Positions 1 to 6,930 are shown, counted from the stretch's first letter. The stretch: 8,264 bases of DNA from Rhodoferax sp. (GCA_021731215.1 JAKFXU010000352.1:1-8264), one strand, 5' to 3'. Numbers and translations: made by a program. Notes: generated from the sequence alone by a model not told the origin.

Positions 1-351
1 TGGCGGCGCAACCGGTGGCAGCGGGTTGGTCCTTGCTGCGCTGGTGATGGGCGTGGCGGCGGGGGGCGGCGCCGCCATCACCGGTGTGACGGGCGGTTTG
101 GCCGATGTTGGCCGGGCCGCTACGGGCGCAACAGCGCGCGTGGTGAACACGCGAATCGGCGCGGGCTCAATCGGGTCCCGGTTCAGACCGGCCGACATCG
201 GCGCCTGCAACAGGACCACGTGCGCCAGCAGCACCGCGGCCGTCAAGGCGAGCAGCACTTTGAGTGAAAACGTGCGCGGCGAACCGGCGCGCAAGCGGTA
301 TCCCCGCAAGCCCAACTCAACTGATTCGATGCCTGCACCTGGTTTTTCCAT
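1..351 (-). CDS. N-terminal part of a membrane-anchored Pro/Ala-rich protein, probably DUF3108 family (runs off left edge)
   Basis: An open frame of 117 codons runs leftward off the window. The visible part starts MEKPGAGIES. It has basic residues around 16-31, then one hydrophobic segment at about residues 29-50 (rich in L, A and V), which fits an uncleaved signal anchor or signal peptide. A long Pro/Ala/Thr-rich stretch follows from about residue 60 to the edge and is probably a flexible periplasmic linker. The hydrophobic segment followed by a VFTTR motif (68-72) and a proline-rich linker resembles Comamonadaceae proteins whose C-terminal part is a DUF3108 domain, but that domain would lie outside the window. 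The start at 351 is chosen by position. An in-frame GTG at 357-355 lies closer to a TGGAAA sequence (368-363) and is equally possible. The gene is divergent from the hydrolase gene at 450. Function is unknown. Confidence 0.6.
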   Translation of the reverse strand, partial: MEKPGAGIESVELGLRGYRLRAGSPRTFSLKVLLALTAAVLLAHVVLLQAPMSAGLNRDPIEPAPIRVFTTRAVAPVAARPTSAKPPVTPVMAAPPPAATPITSAARTNPLPPVAPP

Positions 352-449
352 GCTCACTAGCGTTTCCAGCGTTAGGATCAGCTCAATCGGTTTAACAATA
401 CGTCATTGACCAGACTTCAATCTCAACTTGCCAGCAGCCAGCCTCTTCC
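352..449. promoter_or_regulatory. Divergent intergenic region, promoters not resolved
   Basis: This 98-bp gap separates two divergently oriented genes, so promoters for both should lie here or just inside the flanking genes. It is more AT-rich than its surroundings at 381-425. A TTGACC at 406-411 could be a plus-strand -35, but 17 bp further on there is only TGCCAG, a poor -10. On the minus strand TTGAAG (420-415) is followed after 17 bp by TGTTAA, also weak. No Shine-Dalgarno sequence is obvious before the ATG at 450. I see no operator-like palindrome. Confidence 0.3.
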
Positions 450-1475
450 ATGAAACTTGCCACCTACAAAGACGGTTCGCGTGACGGCCAACTGGTCCTG
501 GTCTCGCGCGATCTGACTAGCGCCCATTATGCGACCGGCATCGCCAACCAGTTGCAAGCGGTGCTCGACGACTGGAACTTCATGGCGCCCCAGTTGCAGG
601 ACTTGTCCGACGCGCTCAACAGCGGCAAGGCGCGCCACGCCTTCGCGTTTGATCCCCAACAATGCATGGCGCCCTTGCCACGCGCCGGACTATGGGCCGG
701 TGCCTGCGCTTACCGCAGCCATGTGGCGCTGGTGCACCGGCCCGGCGAGGCGCCAGCGCCGGCCGGTCGTGACAGCGCGCCGCTGATGTACCAGGGCGGC
801 AGTGACGGCTTTCTGGGCGCCTGTGACGCGGTGCTGCTGGCCAGCGAAGCCTACGGCATTGATTTCGAAGCCGGGGTCGCCGTCATTTGCGCTGACGTGC
901 GCCTGGGCGCCACGCCGGCGCAGGCGCTCGACGGCATTCGGCTGCTGATGCTGGTCAACGACGTCAGCCTGCGCCATCTGATGGCGGCTGAACTGGCCAG
1001 GGGCTTGGGCTTGTTGCAAAGCAAGCCGGCCACCGCCTTCAGTCCGGTGACGGTGACGCCCGACGAATTGGGCGAGGCCTGGGACAAGGGGCGTTTGCAC
1101 CTGACGCTGCAAAGCAGCTGGAATGGCCGCAAGGTCGGCCTGTGCGAGGCCGGCCCGGAGATGACTTTTCACTTTGGCCAGTTGATGGCCCACCTGTGCC
1201 AAACCCGCCACCTGCGCGCCGGAGCCATCATGGGCTCGGGCGCCGTCAGCAACCAGGACCGCAGCCGCGGCTACAGTTGCATCGCGGAAAAGCGCGCGAT
1301 CGAAACCCTGCAGGATGGCCAAGCGCTGACCGAGTTCATGAAGTTCGGTGACACCATCCGCATCGAGATGAAGGGCCGCGACGGCCAGAGCGTATTCGGT
1401 GCGATCGAGCAGGAAATCGCGCCACTGGAAAACGCCGTTATGAAACGCCCAAACCAGGCGCAGGCTGCAGCATGA
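450..1475 (+). CDS. Fumarylacetoacetate hydrolase (FAH) family protein
   Basis: This is a 341-residue protein of the FAH fold family. Members are soluble, metal-dependent enzymes that hydrolyse or decarboxylate beta-diketo acids; the archetype performs the last step of tyrosine degradation. Recognisable family blocks, in order, are PLMYQGGSD (111-119, with a candidate metal-ligand Asp119), IDFEAGVAV (137-145), LLMLVNDVSLRH (165-176, candidate ligand Asp171), QSKPATAFSP (190-199, with the conserved Lys192), GSGAVSN (262-268) and CIAEKRAIET (277-286). The length fits the roughly 330-residue bacterial subgroup with an extra N-terminal domain. The family usually has Glu-x-Glu at the second block; here it is E140-A-G142, because codon 873-875 is GGG. 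NDVS and GAVSN also depart from the more usual NDWS and GTVSN. The enzyme may be altered or inactive. The substrate cannot be inferred, and no pathway genes lie alongside. Confidence 0.85.
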   Translation: MKLATYKDGSRDGQLVLVSRDLTSAHYATGIANQLQAVLDDWNFMAPQLQDLSDALNSGKARHAFAFDPQQCMAPLPRAGLWAGACAYRSHVALVHRPGEAPAPAGRDSAPLMYQGGSDGFLGACDAVLLASEAYGIDFEAGVAVICADVRLGATPAQALDGIRLLMLVNDVSLRHLMAAELARGLGLLQSKPATAFSPVTVTPDELGEAWDKGRLHLTLQSSWNGRKVGLCEAGPEMTFHFGQLMAHLCQTRHLRAGAIMGSGAVSNQDRSRGYSCIAEKRAIETLQDGQALTEFMKFGDTIRIEMKGRDGQSVFGAIEQEIAPLENAVMKRPNQAQAAA

Positions 1476-1526
1476 CTCGGGAAGAATGTCGATAAACTAA
1501 GCGCCTGCCCTGACTGACCTTCGATA

Positions 1527-2015
1527 GTGAAAAACCCAGCGATCCGATTCATCTCACCCAACACCCCTGAGGAGTTCAATGCCCTGCGCGCTCTATTGCG
1601 CGAGTATGCCGAGGGTCTTCAGATTGACTTGTGTTTTCAGGGTTTCGAGGCTGAACTGGCCGAGCTTCCCGGCGAGTATGTGGCGCCGCGCGGCGCCCTG
1701 CTGATGGTCCTGGTGGACCAACAACTGGCCGGCTGCTGTGCGCTGCGCCCGCTCGATGCCATCGATTACCCCAATGCTTGCGAGATGAAACGACTTTATG
1801 TGCGAGCGGGTTTTAGAGGCAGCGGGCTCGGGCGGCAGTTGGCCGAAGTCATTCTGGACTGCGCGCGGCTGGCCGGCTATGCCTGCGTGCTGCTTGACAC
1901 GCTCAATGAAATGGAGAGTGCGCGGGCGCTCTACCAGGACCTGGGCTTCAAGGAGATTCCTCCTTACTATCACAACCCGATTGAAGGGGCGAACTACCTC
2001 ATGGTGGCTCTATAA
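1527..2015 (+). CDS. GNAT family N-acetyltransferase
   Basis: This 162-residue protein has the GCN5-related acetyltransferase fold, which transfers an acetyl group from acetyl-CoA to an amine. The acetyl-CoA pyrophosphate-binding loop (motif A, R/Q-x-x-G-x-G) is clear as RGSGLG at residues 97-102. It follows the strand CEMKRLYVR (85-93) and leads into helix RQLAEVILDCA. The C-terminal half has the usual LYQDLGF (135-141) and a YYHNP segment (147-151), typical of a small-GNAT subgroup. The start is GTG at 1527. An in-frame TGA at 1515-1517 rules out a longer form, and no Shine-Dalgarno sequence is evident. The gene lies 51 bp after the FAH-family gene on the same strand, so co-transcription is possible. 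It converges on the peroxiredoxin gene. The acceptor substrate is unknown. Confidence 0.87.
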   Translation: MKNPAIRFISPNTPEEFNALRALLREYAEGLQIDLCFQGFEAELAELPGEYVAPRGALLMVLVDQQLAGCCALRPLDAIDYPNACEMKRLYVRAGFRGSGLGRQLAEVILDCARLAGYACVLLDTLNEMESARALYQDLGFKEIPPYYHNPIEGANYLMVAL

Positions 2016-2017
2016 AC

Positions 2018-2043
2018 CTCGCCACCCGTGCTGCGGTGGCGAG
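2018..2043. terminator. Hairpin between convergent genes, probable bidirectional terminator
   Basis: A perfect 9-bp GC-rich inverted repeat, CTCGCCACC (2018-2026) with GGTGGCGAG (2035-2043), encloses an 8-nt loop. It starts three bases after the stop codon of the acetyltransferase gene and lies 24 bp from the stop of the converging peroxiredoxin gene. The tail is TCCTTATT on the plus strand and GTTTAT on the minus strand. Neither is a strong U-tract, so termination may be only partly intrinsic. The position between convergent genes supports the call. Confidence 0.7.
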
Positions 2044-2067
2044 TCCTTATTGAGCCCACCAAGGCAA

Positions 2068-2574
2068 TCAAGCTTGCGCTTGCGCGAGCAGGGTGGCCGC
2101 GTCGCTGACTTCAAATTTACCGGGCCCTTCGATATTGAGGGCAGCTACTTTGCCGTCCTTCACCAGCATGGAATAACGAGCGCTGCGCAGGCCCATGCCT
2201 TTGCCCGTCAGGTCTAGCGTCAGGCCGGTCGCCTGGGTGAAGGCCGCGTCGCCATCGGCCAGCATGCGCACCTTGGTGCCGGTTTTCTGGTCACGCGCCC
2301 AGGCGCCCATGACAAAGGCATCGTTCACGCTGACACACCAGATTTCATCGACCCCAGCGGCTTTCAGTTCAGGGAATTTTTCCAGATAGCCCGGTACATG
2401 TTTGGCTGAGCAAGTCGGGGTAAAAGCACCCGGCAAGGCAAACAGCGCAATCGTCTTGCCGGCGCTGGCCTTGGCGACATCGACTGGATTGGGGCCGAGA
2501 CTGCAGCCATTGCCCTGCACCTCGGAAAACTCCATCAAGGTGGTGGCCGGAAGACTATCGCCTACTTTAATCAT
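2068..2574 (-). CDS. Prx5-like peroxiredoxin (redoxin domain protein), one-cysteine type
   Basis: This 168-residue thioredoxin-fold peroxidase would reduce hydrogen peroxide and alkyl hydroperoxides in the cytoplasm. The active-site motif PGAFTPTC spans residues 48-55, giving peroxidatic Cys55 with the supporting Thr52. Arg133 in SARYS matches the conserved active-site Arg of Prx5. The other cysteines are Cys24 and Cys80. Cys80 sits in the strand before SVNDAF, where Prx5 proteins often carry a non-catalytic Cys. No cysteine lies in the C-terminal region that holds the resolving Cys of atypical two-Cys Prx5, so this is probably a one-Cys enzyme that uses glutathione/glutaredoxin or another external thiol. 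The start at 2574 has AGGAG six bases upstream. A longer frame to 2667 runs through the upstream hairpins and is not credible as coding. The gene lies 97 bp after rpsQ on the same strand. Confidence 0.92.
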   Translation of the reverse strand: MIKVGDSLPATTLMEFSEVQGNGCSLGPNPVDVAKASAGKTIALFALPGAFTPTCSAKHVPGYLEKFPELKAAGVDEIWCVSVNDAFVMGAWARDQKTGTKVRMLADGDAAFTQATGLTLDLTGKGMGLRSARYSMLVKDGKVAALNIEGPGKFEVSDAATLLAQAQA

Positions 2575-2610
2575 GTAATGCTCCTGGAAAAATTGATTTG
2601 AATTCACCAA

Positions 2611-2638
2611 TGAAAACGGCTCACATTGTGAGCCGTTT
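2611..2638 (-). terminator. Terminator-like hairpin after rpsQ (end of ribosomal gene block)
   Basis: On the minus strand an 11-bp perfect stem, AAACGGCTCAC with GTGAGCCGTTT (2638-2628 and 2624-2614), closes a 3-nt loop. The 3' arm ends in a short T tract, GTTTTCATT. This fits a Rho-independent terminator for the S10-type transcript. The T tract is only four bases before a C, so read-through into the peroxiredoxin gene, which begins 36 bases further on, is plausible. Confidence 0.7.
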
Positions 2639-2648
2639 ATGCGAGTCC

Positions 2649-2666
2649 TGCAGTCTTGCGACTGCA
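2649..2666 (-). other. Short hairpin with a GCAA tetraloop just after rpsQ
   Basis: On the minus strand TGCAGTC-GCAA-GACTGCA forms a perfect 7-bp stem with a GNRA-type tetraloop. It begins five bases after the rpsQ stop codon. There is no T tract behind it, so it is not a terminator by itself. It could protect the 3' end of the ribosomal mRNA from exonucleases or act together with the stronger hairpin at 2614-2638. Confidence 0.55.
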
Positions 2667-2671
2667 AAGGC

Positions 2672-2941
2672 CTAAACCTCAGCCGCCTTTTGCACCAAGC
2701 GGGTTGCCACCCAGTTCTTGGTTTTGGAGATCGGCCGGCTTTCCGTGATTTCGATCATGTCACCCAGTTTGTACTCACCCTTTTCGTCATGGGCGTGGTA
2801 CTTGCTGGACTTGCCAACAATTTTGCCGTAGAGCTCGTGCTTGACACGGCGCTCAATCAGTACCGTCACGGTCTTGGCACGCTTGTCGCTGACCACCTTG
2901 CCAACCAAGGTGCGCTTGAGGGATTTTTTAGCTTCCGTCAT
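2672..2941 (-). CDS. rpsQ: 30S ribosomal protein S17
   Basis: This 89-residue primary 16S rRNA-binding protein binds the 5' domain and helps early assembly of the 30S subunit. The OB-fold core is visible as [16 protein letters not shown] near the N terminus, followed by the family signature [18 protein letters not shown] (about 60-77). The length is close to the usual 84-90. It is the last gene of the S10-type block, as in E. coli. The start codon lies 10 bases after the rpmC stop, and the Shine-Dalgarno TAAGGAG includes that stop codon, so translation is probably coupled. The stop is TAG. The spc operon gene rplN does not follow; hairpins and a peroxiredoxin gene do. Confidence 0.98.
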   Translation of the reverse strand: MTEAKKSLKRTLVGKVVSDKRAKTVTVLIERRVKHELYGKIVGKSSKYHAHDEKGEYKLGDMIEITESRPISKTKNWVATRLVQKAAEV

Positions 2942-2951
2942 TTATCGCTCC

Positions 2952-3158
2952 TTATTTGGCGGATTTTTCAGCGCTTTGCTTCTCGACAAGAATGGTCTTG
3001 GCGCGAGCAATAGCACGCCGCGCGGAGCGCAACGTAGCTGTGTTGGTGAGTTGTTGCGTGGCTTTTTGCATACGCAGGCCAAAGTGCGCTCTTTGCAGCT
3101 CTTTGACCTCGGTTTGCAAACCGGCAACGTCTTTTTGGCGTAGTTCAGTAGTTTTCAT
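2952..3158 (-). CDS. rpmC: 50S ribosomal protein L29
   Basis: This 68-residue protein is almost wholly helical and binds 23S rRNA at the peptide exit rim beside L23, near where the signal recognition particle and trigger factor dock. The N terminus [14 protein letters not shown] and the central [13 protein letters not shown] are typical L29 helices. The basic [13 protein letters not shown] segment (45-57) is the family signature. It follows rplP by 15 bases, and GGAG lies eight bases before the ATG. An overlapping out-of-frame ATG just upstream stops after two codons and is not a start. Confidence 0.97.
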   Translation of the reverse strand: MKTTELRQKDVAGLQTEVKELQRAHFGLRMQKATQQLTNTATLRSARRAIARAKTILVEKQSAEKSAK

Positions 3159-3173
3159 ATCATTTGCTCCTGA

Positions 3174-3590
3174 TTACTGGCCAATCATGCGGGCCACAAA
3201 AGTGGTGCGCAAAGGCAGCTTGGCCGCAGCCAAACGAAACGCTTCACGCGCCAGCTCTTCTGACACGCCGACGATTTCAAACACGATCTTACCGGGCTGA
3301 ATCTCAGCCACGTAGTACTCGGGATTGCCCTTGCCGTTACCCATGCGCACTTCAGCCGGCTTTTGGGAAATGGGCTTGTCAGGGAAGACACGAATCCAGA
3401 TCCGACCACCGCGTTTGACGTGGCGGGAAATGGCACGACGTGCAGCTTCGATCTGACGGGCCGTCAAACGGCCACGATCGGTGCACTTCAGACCGAAATC
3501 ACCGAACGCGACCGAGCTGCCTCGGGTCGCAATGCCGGTGTTACGGCCTTTTTGCTCTTTGCGATATTTGCGACGAGCGGGTTGCAACAT
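3174..3590 (-). CDS. rplP: 50S ribosomal protein L16
   Basis: This 138-residue protein binds between the A- and P-site regions of the 50S subunit and contacts tRNA elbows; it joins late in assembly. The N terminus [16 protein letters not shown] and the signatures [18 protein letters not shown] (57-73) and [14 protein letters not shown] (82-95) are diagnostic. Arg82 lines up with E. coli Arg81, which is hydroxylated there by the 2-oxoglutarate oxygenase RoxA/YcfD; whether that occurs here is unknown. The start codon lies two bases after the rpsC stop. Its Shine-Dalgarno AAAGGAG lies within the last codons of rpsC, so translational coupling is likely. Confidence 0.98.
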   Translation of the reverse strand: MLQPARRKYRKEQKGRNTGIATRGSSVAFGDFGLKCTDRGRLTARQIEAARRAISRHVKRGGRIWIRVFPDKPISQKPAEVRMGNGKGNPEYYVAEIQPGKIVFEIVGVSEELAREAFRLAAAKLPLRTTFVARMIGQ

Positions 3591-3592
3591 AA

Positions 3593-4513
3593 TTATTCTC
3601 CTTTGCCGTCAGTTGCCGCAGCGCCGGTGCTGCTTGCGGAAACTGGCGCGGCTACCTTGCGGACGCGCTTAACGGCGGGTTTGTTGACATCGGCACCAGT
3701 GGCCTGTGCGGGTTCGTCGCTGCCATCGGCCGGCGCAGTGTTGCCACCTAATGGCGCACGACGCGCACCGCGCACAGCGGGGCGGTCAGCACCAGGACGG
3801 GCACCACCACGATCATCGCGGCGCGGGCCACGCGGGCGGCGGTCATCTTCAGTACGGGCTTCAACGGCAGCCGGCAGGTCGTTACGACCCAGCGTGTCAC
3901 CCTTGTAAACCCAGACCTTGACGCCAATGATGCCGTAGGTCGTTTGCGCTTCGGAGGTGCCGTAATCGATATCGGCACGCAGGGTGTGAAGCGGCACGCG
4001 ACCTTCGCGATACCACTCGCAACGCGCAATCTCGATACCGTTGAGGCGACCCGACGACATGATCTTGATGCCCAGGGCGCCCAGACGCATGGCGTTTTGC
4101 ATGGCGCGCTTCATGGCGCGGCGGAACATGATGCGTTTCTCGAGCTGCTGGGTAATGCTGTCGGCAATCAGCTTGGCATCGATTTCGGGCTTGCGCACTT
4201 CCTCGATGTTGACGGCCACCGGCACGCCCAGTTGACGGCCCAGTTCACGCTTCAAGTTCTCGATGTCTTCGCCTTTTTTGCCGATCACGACGCCCGGACG
4301 GGCCGAGAAAATCGTGATGCGGGCATTCTTGGCCGGACGCTCGATCAGAACCCGCGACACGGAGGCGTTTTTCAGTTTGGCTTTCAGGTACTCGCGCACC
4401 TTGATGTCTTCCGCCAGCATGCCCGCGAAATCACGGTCATTGGCGTACCAGCGTGATGCCCAGTTGCGGCTGATCGACAGGCGAAAGCCGGTTGGGTGGA
4501 TTTTTTGTCCCAT
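3593..4513 (-). CDS. rpsC: 30S ribosomal protein S3 with long C-terminal extension
   Basis: This 306-residue protein of the 30S head lies at the mRNA entry tunnel and contributes to helicase activity. The N terminus [12 protein letters not shown] is typical. The type II KH domain carries the GKKG loop at 78-81 within [10 protein letters not shown]. The C-terminal domain ends around [10 protein letters not shown] (197-206). After about residue 212 comes a tail of some 95 residues rich in Arg, Asp, Gly, Pro and Ala, predicted disordered. E. coli S3 is 233 residues, so the tail is an addition; I believe other betaproteobacteria also have extended S3. The start at 4513 was chosen by homology over an in-frame ATG at 4540. 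AGGAAG and GAGG lie just upstream, in the 16-base gap after rplV. Confidence 0.97.
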   Translation of the reverse strand: MGQKIHPTGFRLSISRNWASRWYANDRDFAGMLAEDIKVREYLKAKLKNASVSRVLIERPAKNARITIFSARPGVVIGKKGEDIENLKRELGRQLGVPVAVNIEEVRKPEIDAKLIADSITQQLEKRIMFRRAMKRAMQNAMRLGALGIKIMSSGRLNGIEIARCEWYREGRVPLHTLRADIDYGTSEAQTTYGIIGVKVWVYKGDTLGRNDLPAAVEARTEDDRRPRGPRRDDRGGARPGADRPAVRGARRAPLGGNTAPADGSDEPAQATGADVNKPAVKRVRKVAAPVSASSTGAAATDGKGE

Positions 4514-4529
4514 ATCTTCCTGGCCTCTT

Positions 4530-4859
4530 TCAGTTACCAACCGTCACGTACACATGGCACGTGGGTTTTCTGATTTGGTTGCCACGACCTTTTGCGCGGG
4601 CCGTGAAGCGCTTGAGCGAGGCACCTTGCTCGACGAAGATGGTTTTCACCTTCAGCTCGTCGATGTCGGCACCATCATTGTGCTCAGCGTTGGCAATGGC
4701 GGACTCCAGAACCTTCTTGATGATCACGGCAGCTTTTTTCTGCGTGAACTGCAAAATGTTCAGGGCTTGATCCACCTTCTTGCCGCGGATCAGATCCGCG
4801 ACCAAGCGGCCTTTATCGACCGACAAACGAACGCCACGAAGGGTTGCACGTGTTTCCAT
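4530..4859 (-). CDS. rplV: 50S ribosomal protein L22
   Basis: This 109-residue protein has a globular domain on the 50S surface near the exit-tunnel opening and a long beta hairpin lining the tunnel beside L4, at the macrolide-sensitive constriction. The N terminus [13 protein letters not shown] and the segment [18 protein letters not shown] (16-33) are typical. The hairpin is the basic stretch around [20 protein letters not shown] (about 79-98). An open frame continues upstream to 4949 inside rpsS, but homology and an exceptionally good Shine-Dalgarno set the start at 4859. The gene begins 10 bases after the rpsS stop. Confidence 0.98.
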   Translation of the reverse strand: METRATLRGVRLSVDKGRLVADLIRGKKVDQALNILQFTQKKAAVIIKKVLESAIANAEHNDGADIDELKVKTIFVEQGASLKRFTARAKGRGNQIRKPTCHVYVTVGN

Positions 4860-4861
4860 GG

Positions 4862-4872
4862 TCACCTCCTTA
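4862..4872 (-). promoter_or_regulatory. Full-length Shine-Dalgarno of rplV overlapping the rpsS stop codon
   Basis: The minus strand reads TAAGGAGGTGACCATG. The first eleven bases, TAAGGAGGTGA, are fully complementary to the usual 3' end of 16S rRNA, and GGAGG stands five bases before the ATG. The TAA is also the stop codon of rpsS. This decides the rplV start in favour of 4859 and implies tight coupling between the two genes. Confidence 0.85.
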
Positions 4873-5148
4873 TTTCTTCTGGACTTTTTTGTCCGCAGGA
4901 TGGCCCTTGAAAGTACGGGTGAGCGCGAACTCCCCCAACTTGTGGCCAACCATTTGATCGGTGATATAGACCGGCACGTGCTGTTTGCCGTTGTGCACCG
5001 CGATGGTCAAGCCGATGAACTCGGGCAGGATCATGGAGCGGCGCGACCAGGTCTTAATCGGCTTTTTGTCTTTGATGGTGACGGCCTTGTCAGCCTTGAC
5101 CACCAGGTGTTGGTCAACAAACGGACCTTTTTTGAGAGAACGAGTCAT
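4870..5148 (-). CDS. rpsS: 30S ribosomal protein S19
   Basis: This 92-residue protein of the 30S head forms a complex with S13 and contacts the A-site tRNA and intersubunit bridges. The N terminus [12 protein letters not shown] and the signatures [16 protein letters not shown] (31-46) and [23 protein letters not shown] (52-74) are diagnostic, and the length is exactly typical. The start codon lies 11 bases after the rplB stop, with TAAGGGG and CAGGT as possible Shine-Dalgarno sequences. Confidence 0.98.
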   Translation of the reverse strand: MTRSLKKGPFVDQHLVVKADKAVTIKDKKPIKTWSRRSMILPEFIGLTIAVHNGKQHVPVYITDQMVGHKLGEFALTRTFKGHPADKKVQKK

Positions 5149-5159
5149 TTACCTGCCCC

Positions 5160-5984
5160 TTACTTCTTGCGACGCGACACGATCATGACCTGCGTGCGCT
5201 TGTTGTTACGGGTACGGTAACCCTTGGTCAGATTACCCCAAGGATCGACTGGATGCCGGCCTTCACCGGTCTTGCCCTCGCCACCGCCATGCGGGTGATC
5301 GACCGGGTTCATGACGACACCGCGAACGGTCGGACGAATACCCAGCCAGCGCTTGGCACCGGCCTTGCCCAGGCGGCGCAGGCTGTGCTCTTCGTTGGCC
5401 ACCTGGCCCAGCGTGGCACGGCATTCGATGTGGATCTTGCGAACCTCACCGGAACGCATACGCACCTGGGCGTAGATGCCCTCACGCGCCAGCAGGGTCG
5501 CCGAGGTGCCGGCAGAGCGCACGATTTGCGCGCCTTTGCCAATTTGCAACTCAACGCAATGCACGATCGAGCCCACCGGGATATTGCGAATCGGCAGGGT
5601 ATTGCCAACCCGAATCGGAGCCTCGGCGCCACTCATGATGGACGCGCCGACCTCAAGGCCGCGCGGGGCAATGATGTAACGACGCTCGCCATCGGCATAG
5701 CACACCAGCGCGATATGCGCCGAGCGATTGGGGTCGTACTCAATCCGCTCAACTTTGGCCGGAATACCGTCCTTGGTGCGACGGAAGTCAACCACGCGGT
5801 AATGGTGCTTGTGGCCACCGCCCTTGTGGCGCGTGGTGATATGACCATTGTTGTTGCGCCCGGCATGCTGAAACTGGGGTTCCAGCAAGGGTGCAAAGGG
5901 CTCACCCTTGTGCAGATGGTCACGCGAAATCTTCACCATGCCACGACGGCCTGGGGAAGTTGGTTTCATTTTGATAACAGCCAT
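5160..5984 (-). CDS. rplB: 50S ribosomal protein L2
   Basis: This 274-residue protein is a primary 23S rRNA binder needed for subunit association and for the peptidyl transferase region. The N-terminal [15 protein letters not shown], the OB-fold part with [12 protein letters not shown] (52-63) and the C-terminal SH3-like part with [20 protein letters not shown] (226-245) are all present. His230 corresponds to the functionally important E. coli His229. Length and C terminus (VSRRKK) are standard. The start lies two bases after the rplW stop. Its Shine-Dalgarno GGGGAGG lies within the rplW coding end, which implies coupled translation. Confidence 0.98.
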   Translation of the reverse strand: MAVIKMKPTSPGRRGMVKISRDHLHKGEPFAPLLEPQFQHAGRNNNGHITTRHKGGGHKHHYRVVDFRRTKDGIPAKVERIEYDPNRSAHIALVCYADGERRYIIAPRGLEVGASIMSGAEAPIRVGNTLPIRNIPVGSIVHCVELQIGKGAQIVRSAGTSATLLAREGIYAQVRMRSGEVRKIHIECRATLGQVANEEHSLRRLGKAGAKRWLGIRPTVRGVVMNPVDHPHGGGEGKTGEGRHPVDPWGNLTKGYRTRNNKRTQVMIVSRRKK

Positions 5985-5986
5985 GA

Positions 5987-6313
5987 TTACGCAGCCTCCC
6001 CACCGAGGTTGAGCGCTTGACCCGGCTTCAGCGTCACATAAGCCTTGCGAATATTGTCGCGACGGCCTACCGACTTGCCAAAACGCTTGGTCTTGCCTTT
6101 AGTATTGACCACCGACACGCCCTTGACCTCGACCTTGAACATCAATTCCACAGCGGCCTTGATTTCATATTTGGTCGCGTCTTGCAGCACCTTGAAGGTC
6201 ACCGCATTGCTCTTTTCCGACACCATGGTTGCCTTTTCAGACACGATGGGAGCGACGAGCACCTGCATCAGACGACCTTCTTCAAACTTGGAAGTATTGG
6301 GACCGTGGCTCAT
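5987..6313 (-). CDS. rplW: 50S ribosomal protein L23
   Basis: This 108-residue protein sits at the polypeptide exit and is the docking point for trigger factor and the signal recognition particle. The core begins at [12 protein letters not shown] (19-30). Glu26 in VSEK corresponds to the E. coli trigger-factor docking Glu18. The segment [17 protein letters not shown] (64-80) is the rRNA-binding loop. The N-terminal [17 protein letters not shown] is a short extension compared with E. coli, and an internal Met16 is an alternative start. The first ATG is preferred because it overlaps the rplD stop as ATGA and has AAGGAG eight bases upstream. Confidence 0.96.
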   Translation of the reverse strand: MSHGPNTSKFEEGRLMQVLVAPIVSEKATMVSEKSNAVTFKVLQDATKYEIKAAVELMFKVEVKGVSVVNTKGKTKRFGKSVGRRDNIRKAYVTLKPGQALNLGGEAA

Positions 6314-6930
6314 GCGAACATCTCCTTGAGTTTGTCCATGGCAGCCTTGGTGACCAGCACTTTGCGGTAGTGAACCAGCGACACCGGATCAGCGTAACGC
6401 GGCTCCACCACCAGCACATTGACCAGATTGCGGGACGCGAGGTACAGGTTTTCGTCGACTTCATCGGCGATCACCAACACGGACGCCAGATTCATGGCTT
6501 TGAACTTGGCCGCCAGGGGCTTGGTTTTGGGCGAGTCCACCGTGAGGGAATCAACCACCGCCAGGCGACCTTCACGGGCCAACTGCGACAAGATGGAAGC
6601 CATGCCGGCCCGGTACATCTTCTTGTTGATTTTCTGGGTGAAATTCTCGTCCGGCATATTCGGGAATATGCGTCCGCCTCCGCGCCACAAGGGCGACGAA
6701 GTCATACCAGCGCGGGCGCGGCCGGTTCCCTTTTGCTTGAACGGCTTCTTGGTTGAGTGCTTGACCTGTTCACGGTCTTTCTGGGCGCGTGTGCCTTGAC
6801 GGGCATTGGCCTGGAAGGCAACCACAACCTGGTGTACCAGATCTTCGTTATAAGCACGACCAAACACGGTTTCCGGCGCTTCATATTTTGAAGTGGCCTG
6901 GCCTTGGTCATTCAGGAGTTCGAGCTGCAT
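6310..6930 (-). CDS. rplD: 50S ribosomal protein L4
   Basis: This 206-residue protein has a globular domain on the 50S surface and an extended loop that reaches the exit-tunnel constriction. The loop is visible as [15 protein letters not shown] (61-75) followed by [12 protein letters not shown] (79-90); the Lys in KPF corresponds to the E. coli macrolide-resistance position Lys63. In E. coli L4 also represses its own operon by acting on the leader upstream of rpsJ. Whether that holds here is unknown, but the leader before rplC is a candidate target. The start overlaps the rplC stop by one base (TGATG), and the Shine-Dalgarno AAAGGAG lies in the end of rplC. Confidence 0.98.
   Translation of the reverse strand: MQLELLNDQGQATSKYEAPETVFGRAYNEDLVHQVVVAFQANARQGTRAQKDREQVKHSTKKPFKQKGTGRARAGMTSSPLWRGGGRIFPNMPDENFTQKINKKMYRAGMASILSQLAREGRLAVVDSLTVDSPKTKPLAAKFKAMNLASVLVIADEVDENLYLASRNLVNVLVVEPRYADPVSLVHYRKVLVTKAAMDKLKEMFA

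Noticed and set aside
26..409. Plus-strand open frame near the left edge, rich in Gly and Ala
   Set aside because: The opposite strand gives a coherent N terminus with a membrane segment and proline-rich linker, so the Gly-rich plus-strand frame is its complement.
690..1322. Minus-strand open frame of 210 codons opposite the FAH family gene
   Set aside because: The plus-strand frame encodes clear family motifs across its full length; the minus-strand translation resembles nothing and is Gln/Ala/Arg-rich in the way of GC-rich shadows.
1476..1526. Possible promoter before the acetyltransferase gene (ATGACT ... TAAACT)
   Set aside because: The spacing is only 15 bases and both hexamers match four of six at best; co-transcription with the gene upstream explains expression equally well.
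2575..2667. Upstream extension of the peroxiredoxin reading frame
   Set aside because: The added 31 residues run through two perfect hairpins and are unlike peroxiredoxin N termini; the start at 2574 has AGGAG at the right distance.
4263..4910. Plus-strand open frame of 215 codons antisense to rpsC and rplV
   Set aside because: It is a shadow of two certain ribosomal genes, has no Shine-Dalgarno, and its composition is that expected of complementary GC-rich codons.
5253..6020. Plus-strand open frame of 255 codons antisense to rplB
   Set aside because: It lies entirely opposite rplB and the end of rplW, whose protein sequence is beyond doubt. High GC content gives long antisense frames, and the translation has no recognisable domain or ribosome site.
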